Shown here piece after piece: positions 32,361 through 41,331 of a stretch of DNA of 64,000 bases. The first letter of the stretch is position 1, and each line of letters begins with the position of its first letter. The DNA is from Soonwooa buanensis (lineage in GTDB: Bacteria; Bacteroidota; Bacteroidia; Flavobacteriales; Weeksellaceae): the NCBI RefSeq assembly GCF_900167905.1, contig NZ_FUYZ01000001.1, positions 1-64,000 on the forward strand, written 5' to 3'. Both the position numbers and the translations under genes were made by a program. The notes under the pieces were generated by a model that saw only the letters and a program-made list of their open reading frames with translations, searched no databases and was not told the DNA's origin.

Positions 32361-34766
32361 ATGAAAAGACGAATCAAACACGTTACAGTATTAGGTTCCG
32401 GAATCATGGGAAGCGGTATTGCTGCGCACTTTGCAAACATTGGCGTGGAAGTATTGCTTTTAGACATCGTTCCTTTCGAACTTACTGAGGCTGAACAAAA
32501 AAAAGGTTTGACTAAAGAAGACAAAGCGGTTCGTAACAGAATTGCAACCGAAAATTTAGGAAAACTTCAGAAAGCAAGTCCTGCGCTACTCTATTCGCCG
32601 AGTTTTGCGAGCAGAATTAAGGTAGGAAACTTCGACGACGATATGAAGAAAATCGCAAATACCGATTGGATTATCGAAGTTGTGGTGGAAAGATTGGACA
32701 TCAAAAAATCCGTTTACGAAAAAATCGAACAATTCCGCAAGCCTGGAACTTTGGTTTCATCGAACACTTCGGGGATTCCGATTCATCTTTTGACAGAAGG
32801 CAGAAGCGATGATTTCAAAGATTATTTCGCAGGAACGCACTTCTTCAACCCTGTTCGTTATTTGCCATTGTTGGAGATTATCCCAACGCCACACACACTT
32901 CCAGAAGTAGTAGATTTCTACATGTCTTACGGAGCGAAATTCCTTGGAAAAACGACTGTTTTGGCGAAAGATACGCCGGCGTTTATCGCAAACAGAATAG
33001 GCGTTTTCGGAATTATGAACATCTTTAATACGATTCAGAAATTAGGTTTAAATATTTCTGATGTTGATAAATTGACTGGTCCAGTTATCGGTCGTCCAAA
33101 ATCAGCGACTTTCCGTACGGCGGATGTTGTTGGATTGGATACCTTGGTTCACGTGGCAAACGGCGTTCGCGAAAGCGGTGTTGAGCAAGATATGTTCAAA
33201 GATCAGTTCGCAATGCCAAGTTACATCGATTTCTTAACGACGAATAATTTCTTAGGTTCAAAATCGGGTCAAGGTTTCTTCAAAAAGGTGAAAAACGCTG
33301 AAGGAAATTCAGAAATTCTAAGATTAAATCTTGATACTTTAGAATACGAAGCGCAAGGAAAAGTAAGTTTCCCAACTTTAGAATTAACGAAAACCATTGA
33401 AAAACCTTTGGATCGTTTCAAAGTGTTAATCGGCGGTAAAGATAAAGCGGGTGAATTCTACAGATTGACTTTAGGATCGATGTTTGCGTACGTTTCGCAC
33501 AAAGTTCCTGAAATTTCTGATGACATCTACAAAATCGACGACGCGATGAAAGCTGGTTTCGGTTGGGAAAATGGACCATTCGAAATTTGGGATGCAGTTG
33601 GTGTTCAAAAAGGTGTAGAATTGGCTAAAGAAGCAGGTTACGAAGTTTCGGATTGGGCTAAAGAATTGGCCTCAAAAAATGAAACTTTCTATAAAGTTAA
33701 TGATGAAGGTCAAAGTATTTTCTATGATAAAAATACGGGTAACTACGATCAAATCCCTGGTCAGGAAGCTTTTATCATCCTTGATAATATAAGAAAAAAC
33801 AAAACACTTTGGAGCAATTCAGGTGCTTCGATTGAAGATCTAGGCGACGGAATCATCAATTTTGAAATTCATTCAAAAATGAATTCTTTGGGTGGTGAAG
33901 TTTTAGACGGATTGAACCGAGCAATTGATCTAGCCGAAAAAGAATACGATGGATTGGTAATTGGTAACCAAGGAGCAAATTTCTCTGTAGGTGCTAATTT
34001 AGCAATGATTATGATGATGGCGGTAGATCAAGATTGGGACGATTTGAATATGGCAATTGCGTATTTCCAAAACTCAATGATGAGAATTCGTTATTCATCT
34101 ATTCCTGTTGTAGTTGCGCCTCACACCATGACTTTAGGTGGTGGTTGCGAAATGACGCTTCACGCCGATAGAGTTGTTGCAGCAGCAGAAACGTATATCG
34201 GTTTGGTTGAATTAGGAGTTGGTGTAATTCCTGGTGGTGGTGGAACCAAAGAATTGACATTGAGAACTTGTAAAGATTTCATGAAAGACGATGTTAAAAC
34301 CAACAGACTTCGTGATGCTTTCATGAATATTGCGATGGCAAAAGTAGCAACTTCTGCTTATGAAGCTTACGATATGGGAATTCTAGAGCATGGAAAAGAC
34401 ATCGTTGTTGTTGATAAAAAACGTCAAATTGCCGAAGCTAAAAAAGTTGCAAAACTATTAGCAGAACAAGGTTACACACAACCAATTGAACAAAAAGTTA
34501 CCGTTCTTGGAAAAGATGCTTTAGGAATGTTCTACGTAGGAACAGACCAAATGCTTGCAGGAAATTTCATTTCCGAATACGACAAGAAAATTGCAGACAA
34601 ACTAGCAAACGTAATGGTAGGTGGAAATCTCTCCGAACCAACTGCCGTTTCCGAAAGATATTTATTGAATCTTGAAAGAGAAACCTTCCTTTCCCTTTGT
34701 GGAGAAAGAAAAACCCTTGAAAGAATTCAGCATATGTTACAAACTGGGAAACCATTGCGTAATTAG
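32361..34766 (+). CDS. 3-Hydroxyacyl-CoA dehydrogenase / enoyl-CoA hydratase fusion
   Basis: An 801-residue bifunctional enzyme of fatty-acid beta-oxidation. The dehydrogenase half comes first: NAD-binding VLGSGIMGSGIAAHFAN (about 10-26), AGTHFFNPVRYLPLLEII (catalytic His, about 158) and GRPKSATFRTADVVGLD. The hydratase half lies near 505-700: GLVIGNQGANFSVGANL, then GLVELGVGVIPGGGGTKEL. In E. coli FadB/FadJ the order of the halves is the reverse; this order is common in Bacteroidetes. It converts enoyl-CoA to 3-ketoacyl-CoA in the cytoplasm. Confidence 0.95.
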   Translation: MKRRIKHVTVLGSGIMGSGIAAHFANIGVEVLLLDIVPFELTEAEQKKGLTKEDKAVRNRIATENLGKLQKASPALLYSPSFASRIKVGNFDDDMKKIANTDWIIEVVVERLDIKKSVYEKIEQFRKPGTLVSSNTSGIPIHLLTEGRSDDFKDYFAGTHFFNPVRYLPLLEIIPTPHTLPEVVDFYMSYGAKFLGKTTVLAKDTPAFIANRIGVFGIMNIFNTIQKLGLNISDVDKLTGPVIGRPKSATFRTADVVGLDTLVHVANGVRESGVEQDMFKDQFAMPSYIDFLTTNNFLGSKSGQGFFKKVKNAEGNSEILRLNLDTLEYEAQGKVSFPTLELTKTIEKPLDRFKVLIGGKDKAGEFYRLTLGSMFAYVSHKVPEISDDIYKIDDAMKAGFGWENGPFEIWDAVGVQKGVELAKEAGYEVSDWAKELASKNETFYKVNDEGQSIFYDKNTGNYDQIPGQEAFIILDNIRKNKTLWSNSGASIEDLGDGIINFEIHSKMNSLGGEVLDGLNRAIDLAEKEYDGLVIGNQGANFSVGANLAMIMMMAVDQDWDDLNMAIAYFQNSMMRIRYSSIPVVVAPHTMTLGGGCEMTLHADRVVAAAETYIGLVELGVGVIPGGGGTKELTLRTCKDFMKDDVKTNRLRDAFMNIAMAKVATSAYEAYDMGILEHGKDIVVVDKKRQIAEAKKVAKLLAEQGYTQPIEQKVTVLGKDALGMFYVGTDQMLAGNFISEYDKKIADKLANVMVGGNLSEPTAVSERYLLNLERETFLSLCGERKTLERIQHMLQTGKPLRN

Positions 34767-35194
34767 AAGTTAGATGTTAGATATTAGAATTTAGATGAAA
34801 GCGCACAGATTACAAGACTTAATGATTTGGAAAAAGTCAATGACTTTGGTAAAAGAGATTTATCTTATCACCGAAGAATTGCCTTCTCAAGAAAAGTTTG
34901 GTCTTATTTCTCAATTGAGAAGATATGCAATTTCAATTCCTTCTAATATCGCAGAAGGTGCTGGTAGAAATAATCCGAAAGAATTTTATCAATTTTTAGG
35001 AATTGCTTCAGGCTCAACATATGAATTGGAAACACAATTAATTCTTTTAATTGAATTACAATTTATTGAAGAACAAAAAATTACACCTCTGCTAAATGAT
35101 CTAACTGAAATTCAGAAAATGATTTACAAGTTTAAAACCAATTTAATTAACGGTTAGTCGTCTAACTTCTAACCTCTAAATTCTAACTTCTAAA
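34763..35194 (+). mobile_element. Four-helix-bundle gene element with 36-bp inverted repeats
   Basis: The left arm starts at TTAGAAGTTAGATG (34763), in the fadB stop region. The right arm (35160-35194) reads TCTAACTTCTAACC and on, and ends exactly before the thiolase ATG. They are inverted repeats of about 36 bp with roughly six mismatches. The enclosed gene would lie in the loop of an mRNA hairpin. This is the same architecture as the intervening sequences in 23S rRNA that encode the same protein family. Confidence 0.65.
34795..35157 (+). CDS. Four-helix-bundle protein (23S rRNA intervening-sequence type)
   Basis: A 120-residue protein of the TIGR02436 family: KAHRLQDLMIWKKSMTLVKEIY, FGLISQLRRYAISIPSNIAEG and GSTYELETQLILLIEL. 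The family was first found inside intervening sequences of 23S rRNA genes and is related in fold to Avd of diversity-generating elements. It binds nucleic acid through basic surfaces in known relatives; its role here is not known. It is inserted between fadB and the thiolase, with inverted repeats at both ends. Confidence 0.92.
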   Translation: MKAHRLQDLMIWKKSMTLVKEIYLITEELPSQEKFGLISQLRRYAISIPSNIAEGAGRNNPKEFYQFLGIASGSTYELETQLILLIELQFIEEQKITPLLNDLTEIQKMIYKFKTNLING

Positions 35195-36373
35195 ATGAAA
35201 ACAGCATACATCATAAAAGGTTACCGTACAGCCGTAGGAAAAGCTCCTAAAGGATCTCTACGCTTTACAAGACCAGACGAATTAGCGGCTACAGTTATTG
35301 AAAAATTAATGGCTGAAGTTCCGCAACTAGATAAAGACAGAATCGACGATCTTATCGTTGGAAACGCAATGCCAGAAGCAGAACAAGGTTTAAACGTGGC
35401 AAGATTAATCTCTTTAATGGGATTGAATACAGATAAAGTTCCAGGTGTTACCATTAACAGATATTGTGCATCAGGATCTGAAGCTATTGCGATTGCAACT
35501 GCAAAAATCCAGTCAGGAATGGCAGATTGTATTATTGCAGGTGGTACAGAATCTATGAGTTATATTCCAATGGGTGGTTACAAACCAGTTCCAGACCCAA
35601 TTTTAGCAAAATCTAACCCAGATTATTATTGGGGAATGGGCTACACAGCGGAAGCAGTGGCAAAAGAATATAATATTTCCCGTGAAGCTCAAGATCAGTT
35701 TGCTTTCAACTCTCATCAAAAAGCATTAAAAGCTATTGCTGAAGGGAGATTCAAAGATCAAATTGTTCCAATTCCAGTTGAATACACTTTCGTGGACGAT
35801 AAGCAAAAATTACAATCTAAAAAGTTTGATTTTGCAATGGATGAAGGTCCAAGAGCAGACACTTCTTTGGAAGGTTTAGCTAAACTAAGACCTGTTTTCG
35901 CACAAGGAGGAAGCGTAACGGCAGGTAACTCTTCTCAAATGTCAGACGGAGCAGCTTTCGTTATCGTAATGTCAGAGGATATGGTGAAAGAATTAGGTCT
36001 TGAACCAGAAGCAAGATTGGTTTCTTACGCCGCTGCAGGTCTAGAACCAAGAATCATGGGAATGGGGCCAGTTTATGCGGTGCCAAAAGCTTTAAAACAA
36101 GCTGGACTTCAATTAAACGACATTGACTTAATCGAACTTAATGAAGCATTTGCTTCTCAATCGGTTGCCGTAATAAACGAATTAGGAATCAATCCAGAAA
36201 TCACGAACGTAAACGGAGGTGCAATAGCGCTTGGTCACCCACTTGGATGTACAGGAGCAAAATTGGCGGTTCAGTTATTCGACGAAATGAAAAAACGTGG
36301 CAACAAATACGGAATGGTTACCATGTGTGTTGGAACTGGACAAGGAGCTGCGGCGATCTACGAACTTTTATAA
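35195..36373 (+). CDS. Acetyl-CoA C-acyltransferase (thiolase)
   Basis: A 392-residue thiolase, the last step of beta-oxidation, which cleaves 3-ketoacyl-CoA with CoA. The catalytic Cys is in TINRYCASGSEAIAIA (about 88); the His in NVNGGAIALGHPLGCTGA (about 349); the second Cys in MVTMCVGTGQG (about 379). Size and motifs are standard for FadA-type thiolases. It is co-oriented with the fad genes. Confidence 0.96.
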   Translation: MKTAYIIKGYRTAVGKAPKGSLRFTRPDELAATVIEKLMAEVPQLDKDRIDDLIVGNAMPEAEQGLNVARLISLMGLNTDKVPGVTINRYCASGSEAIAIATAKIQSGMADCIIAGGTESMSYIPMGGYKPVPDPILAKSNPDYYWGMGYTAEAVAKEYNISREAQDQFAFNSHQKALKAIAEGRFKDQIVPIPVEYTFVDDKQKLQSKKFDFAMDEGPRADTSLEGLAKLRPVFAQGGSVTAGNSSQMSDGAAFVIVMSEDMVKELGLEPEARLVSYAAAGLEPRIMGMGPVYAVPKALKQAGLQLNDIDLIELNEAFASQSVAVINELGINPEITNVNGGAIALGHPLGCTGAKLAVQLFDEMKKRGNKYGMVTMCVGTGQGAAAIYELL

Positions 36374-36374
36374 A

Positions 36375-36793
36375 ATTATAGATTTTAAATTATAAATTTT
36401 AGATGAAATGAGTTTCAAAGAAGATAATTTGATTCAGAAAAAATCTTTTGAATTTGCACTTGAAATAATCAAACTTTATTCAATTTGTAAATCTCAAAAC
36501 GAATACGTTCTGTCTAAACAAATTCTCCGCTCTGGAACTTCGATTGGTGCAAATGTAGAAGAAGCTATTGCCGCACAATCAAGACGTGATTTTATATCCA
36601 AACTTTCAATAGCAAATAAAGAGGCTCGTGAAACCAAATATTGGTTAAAGTTATATCAATCTTCAAATTTAATTCAATTTGATGTAACTCAATATCTCAT
36701 TGAAATTGAAAGCATTATTAACATTTTAACTAAAATCATAAAAACTTCATCTGAAAATTTATAACCAAGTCTCAATAATTTAAAATCTATAAT
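36375..36793 (+). mobile_element. Second four-helix-bundle gene element with 19-bp inverted repeats
   Basis: ATTATAGATTTTAAATTAT (36375-36393) and its exact inverted complement (36775-36793) flank a second four-helix gene, directly after the thiolase stop. Arms differ in sequence from those of the element at 34763, so this is an independent insertion with the same design. Confidence 0.65.
36408..36764 (+). CDS. Four-helix-bundle protein, second type
   Basis: A 118-residue protein related to the one at 34795 but clearly a different subgroup: LIQKKSFEFALEIIKLYSI, LSKQILRSGTSIGANVEEA and ANKEARETKYWLKLYQSS. The SIGANVEEA motif corresponds to SIPSNIAEG in the first. It lies between the thiolase and acyl-CoA dehydrogenase genes, in the same orientation. 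Function unknown. Confidence 0.92.
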   Translation: MSFKEDNLIQKKSFEFALEIIKLYSICKSQNEYVLSKQILRSGTSIGANVEEAIAAQSRRDFISKLSIANKEARETKYWLKLYQSSNLIQFDVTQYLIEIESIINILTKIIKTSSENL

Positions 36794-36821
36794 CCAAAAT
36801 TTAAAATTAAAAAAATATAAT

Positions 36822-38597
36822 ATGGCAAATTTAACTGGCGGCGAGTTCCTAATCAAGGAAATCCCAGCAAACGAAATCTTCTCTTTGGAGGAGCTAAATG
36901 AAGAACAAAAAATGCTTCGCGACTCTGCAAAAGAGTTTATCGACAGAGAAGTTGTTCCGAATAGAGAAAAATTCGAACATAATGATTACGCATTCACGGA
37001 AGAATGTATGAAAAAATTAGGCGAAATGGGAATGTTGGGAATCACTGTTCCTGAGCAATACGGCGGTATGGGAATGGGCTTCATCAACACGATGTTGGCT
37101 TGCGATTACCTTTCTGGTGCTACGGGCTCGTTGGCTACGGCTTTCGGTGCGCACACGGGAATCGGGACGCTTCCTACCCTTTTGTACGGTTCTGAAGCTT
37201 TAAAAGCGAAATATCTTCCAGACTTAGCAGCAGGAACAAAATTCGGGGCTTACTGTTTGACAGAGCCGGATGCAGGTTCGGATGCGAATTCTGGGAAAAC
37301 AAAAGCGGTTCTTTCGGCTGATGGAAAACATTACATCATTAACGGACAAAAAATGTGGATCTCTAACGCAGGTTTTGCAGATACTTTCACGCTTTTCGCA
37401 AAAATTGATGATGATAAAAACATCACTGGTTTCGTTATCAATCGTTCTGAATTGGAAGATCCAAATTCTCTAACTTTAGGTGAAGAAGAGCACAAATTAG
37501 GAATCCGAGCGTCTTCGACAAGACAAGTTTTCTTCAACGACATGAAAGTTCCAGTGGAAAATATGTTGGGGGAAAGAAATAACGGTTTCAAAATCGCCTT
37601 AAATGCATTAAATGTTGGTCGTATCAAGTTAGCAGCGGCTTGTTTGGATGCTCAAAGAAGAATTTTAAATCATTCAATTCAATATTCAAACGAAAGAAAA
37701 CAGTTTGGCGTTTCGATTTCAACTTTTGGAGCAATCAGAAAGAAATTAGCTGAAATGGCTACAGGAACTTTCGTTTCTGAATCAGGTTCGTACCGTGCTG
37801 CAAAAGATGTTCAGGATAAAATCGACGAATTGGTTGCTGGTGGAATGAATCACCAAGAAGCAGAATTGAAAGGTGTTGAAGAATTTGCCGTTGAATGTTC
37901 AATTCTAAAAGTTTTCGTTTCAGATTTAGCACAACATACAGCTGATGAAGGTATCCAAATCTACGGTGGAATGGGCTTCTCAGAAGATACACCAATGGAA
38001 GCAGCTTGGAGAGATTCAAGAATTTCAAGAATTTATGAAGGAACCAACGAAATTAACAGACTTCTTGCAGTTGGAATGCTAATTAAGCGCGCTATGAAGG
38101 GACAATTAGACCTTTTAACTCCTGCAATGGCGATTTCTAAAGAGTTGATGGGAATTCCATCTTTCGAAATTCCAGATTATTCGGCTTACATGAGCGAAGA
38201 AAAAGCGATCATCGCAAACTTGAAAAAAGTATTCTTGATGGTTTCAGGCGCAGCGCTTCAAAAATACATGATGGATATCGAAAAGCAACAACATTTATTG
38301 CTAAATGCGTCTGAGATTTTGAACCAAATTTACATGGCAGAATCTGCAATCCTAAGAGCTGAAAAACATTTCTCACCAGATTCAGTGGAAGCAGCAATGG
38401 CTCAATTGAATCTTTACAAAGCAATCGAGAAAATCATCACAGCGGCTAAGGAAGGTATCGTTTCTTTCGCAGAAGGTGACGAGCAAAGAATGATGTTATC
38501 TGGTCTTAGAAGATTCACGAAATACACCAACACTCCAAATGTTGTAGCACTTACAGAGAAAATTGCTGCACATTACGTGGAGAAAGGACATTATTAG
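36822..38597 (+). CDS. Acyl-CoA dehydrogenase (long form)
   Basis: A 591-residue FAD enzyme for the first step of beta-oxidation. Motifs: TVPEQYGGMGMGF, YCLTEPDAGSDANSGKT (FAD/substrate, about 145-161), KMWISNAGFAD, and IQIYGGMGFSEDTPMEAAWRDSRI with the region YEGTNEINR that follows. The catalytic Glu of this long class is expected in that last segment. Beyond about residue 425 it has a further helical domain of about 165 residues, as in very-long-chain enzymes. Electrons go to EtfAB, coded at 18192-19979. Confidence 0.95.
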   Translation: MANLTGGEFLIKEIPANEIFSLEELNEEQKMLRDSAKEFIDREVVPNREKFEHNDYAFTEECMKKLGEMGMLGITVPEQYGGMGMGFINTMLACDYLSGATGSLATAFGAHTGIGTLPTLLYGSEALKAKYLPDLAAGTKFGAYCLTEPDAGSDANSGKTKAVLSADGKHYIINGQKMWISNAGFADTFTLFAKIDDDKNITGFVINRSELEDPNSLTLGEEEHKLGIRASSTRQVFFNDMKVPVENMLGERNNGFKIALNALNVGRIKLAAACLDAQRRILNHSIQYSNERKQFGVSISTFGAIRKKLAEMATGTFVSESGSYRAAKDVQDKIDELVAGGMNHQEAELKGVEEFAVECSILKVFVSDLAQHTADEGIQIYGGMGFSEDTPMEAAWRDSRISRIYEGTNEINRLLAVGMLIKRAMKGQLDLLTPAMAISKELMGIPSFEIPDYSAYMSEEKAIIANLKKVFLMVSGAALQKYMMDIEKQQHLLLNASEILNQIYMAESAILRAEKHFSPDSVEAAMAQLNLYKAIEKIITAAKEGIVSFAEGDEQRMMLSGLRRFTKYTNTPNVVALTEKIAAHYVEKGHY

Positions 38598-38668
38598 ACA
38601 ATAGATTTTGAGAGTGGAGATTTGAGATTTAAATTTTAAATTCAAAAAACCTTAAAACTCAAAACAAT

Positions 38669-38699
38669 AAAAAAACCTCGCGATTGCGAGGTTTTTTGT
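38669..38699. terminator. Bidirectional terminator between acyl-CoA dehydrogenase and AraC genes
   Basis: AAAAACCTCGC-gatt-GCGAGGTTTTTT hairpin with A and T runs on both sides, between convergent genes. The same hairpin appears at 40814. Confidence 0.93.
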
Positions 38700-39596
38700 T
38701 TAATTCAAATTCCTAAATTCGTTCGGGCTTATGCCAACTTTTTGCTTGAATAACCTCGTAAAATGCTGCGGATATTTGAAACCTAAATCGTAAGCGACTT
38801 CAGAAATCGACTTTTCCAAATCAAAAATCCTTTCCTTACCTATCGAAATTACTTTGTTCTGTATAAATTCTTGAGCCGTTTTTCCTGTTTCTTTTTTAAT
38901 TAAATCTCCAAAATAATTGGGTGACAAATGCAACTGCTCTGCACAATAAGAAACGGACACCAAGCCCAATTTCATCGGTTTTTCAGATGAATAATAATCG
39001 TTCAGTAAATCCTCAAATTTTTCTAGAATACCTCTATTAATATGATCTCGAGTGATAAATTGACGATCATAATATCTAGTACAATAGCCCAACAACAATT
39101 CAATATTCGAGCTGATTAAAGTTTTCGAATGTTTATCGATATTTTGGTGCAATTCCGCCTCTATTTTTGAGAAAATTTCGATAATCATCGATTTCTCTTT
39201 CTCTGACAAATGTAAAGCTTCGGACGTATTATAGGAAAAAAATCCATAGTCATGAATTTTCTTCGCCAAACTTGTTCCAAATAAAAAATCGGGATGAAAA
39301 ACCAATGCCATTCCACTCGGTTGATACACATCTTCCACGTTGGATGTTTCCACAATCTGTTCTGGCGCAAAGAAAACCAAAGTCCCTTCCTGATAATCGT
39401 AGGTATTGTTTCCATATTTTAGGTCGCCACATTTTGTCTTTTTCAGGATGACACAATACAAATCAAAATGCATCCGATGTTCCTTTCTTGGAGCCGCTTT
39501 TGATAAATCAACAATGCCTACCAAAGGATGCAAAGTTGGATTATTATTGAAGTCGTTGTAATCTTTAACGCTTTTAAAATGAATACTTTCAGCCAT
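38700..39596 (-). CDS. AraC-family transcriptional regulator
   Basis: A 298-residue regulator: an N-terminal cupin-like sensing domain (about 30-170, with GTLVFFAPEQIVETSN) and a C-terminal double helix-turn-helix (about 200-298): YCAEQLHLSPNYFGDLIKKE and SISEVAYDLGFKYPQHFTRL. It is divergent from an aldo/keto reductase gene, 178 bp apart, which is probably its target. Such pairs respond to small aldehydes or drugs; the ligand is unknown. Confidence 0.92.
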   Translation of the reverse strand: MAESIHFKSVKDYNDFNNNPTLHPLVGIVDLSKAAPRKEHRMHFDLYCVILKKTKCGDLKYGNNTYDYQEGTLVFFAPEQIVETSNVEDVYQPSGMALVFHPDFLFGTSLAKKIHDYGFFSYNTSEALHLSEKEKSMIIEIFSKIEAELHQNIDKHSKTLISSNIELLLGYCTRYYDRQFITRDHINRGILEKFEDLLNDYYSSEKPMKLGLVSVSYCAEQLHLSPNYFGDLIKKETGKTAQEFIQNKVISIGKERIFDLEKSISEVAYDLGFKYPQHFTRLFKQKVGISPNEFRNLN

Positions 39597-39768
39597 TTCA
39601 TCTCGGTTTTGTCACACAAAATTACACAATCTTTAAACTCAAAAACAATGAAGAAACCCCAATCTGTAAAAATGGTAAATAATAAAGTAATTTATCTACA
39701 AAAGACTTATCAAAATCTTCGGAATTTTGTCATGTAAAAGAAGAAAATATTAAAAACTTAAAAAATAG

Positions 39769-40758
<990 letters not shown>

Positions 40759-40813
40759 GATTGGAATTTGATATTCTAACTTTAAACTCGAAAACATAAA
40801 ACTTGAAACAACA

Positions 40814-40845
40814 GAAAACCTCGCGATTGCGAGGTTTTTTTGCTT
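40814..40845 (+). terminator. Terminator after the aldo/keto reductase gene
   Basis: GAAAACCTCGC-gatt-GCGAGGTTTTTTT, the same stem and loop as at 38669. Confidence 0.92.
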
Positions 40846-40982
40846 TATATTTCATCTACAGAAGATATGTAATTTTCAAAAGTTTCTTGAAATTGATCTA
40901 AACTTTCTGTTCGCGAGTTTATGATTTTCGCAGATTTACAAACATCATATTTTACACTATGTAGACTGTTAGCATTGCTTTG
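40845..40982 (-). pseudogene. Possible C-terminal gene remnant
   Basis: This minus-strand frame is open for 46 codons without an ATG and ends at TAA (40847-40845). It encodes DVCKSAKIINSRTESLDQF and then QETFENYISSVDEI, which looks like protein sequence rather than noise. It may be the tail of a lost gene, or chance. Low confidence. Confidence 0.25.
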
Positions 40983-41331
40983 CTATTTTTTACGCCAAAC
41001 TTTAGTAAAGAGTTTTTATCGTCAATGTTTCTTTCGACAACTTTTTTGCTTGTTTTTTTTTAACTAAATGATTGACAGCATTCATTACGTTAATTGAGAC
41101 CAGCTACTGTCTAGTTTGTTACTATTATAATTTTTATAAATTTTCCTACTTTCCATATGATTTTTTTACTCATTAAAGGTGTCTTATTTTAAAAGCAATG
41201 TTATAAAAATTAATAATAACATTGATAACCAATACTATATTTTACTTTTTTATATTAATAGTAGTTATTTTTTGTAGATTTAACAAAACAAAAAAAAGTC
41301 AGCAACTATCAAAATTATTCTTCAGATAAAT
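40983..41331. other. AT-rich intergenic region
   Basis: I see no coding frame, strong hairpin or consensus promoter. The region presumably holds the promoter of the large T9SS gene that starts at 41332. Confidence 0.4.

Noticed and set aside
34795..36764. Diversity-generating retroelement, because four-helix proteins resemble Avd
   Set aside because: No reverse transcriptase, template repeat or variable repeat was found nearby; the 23S intervening-sequence family fits better.
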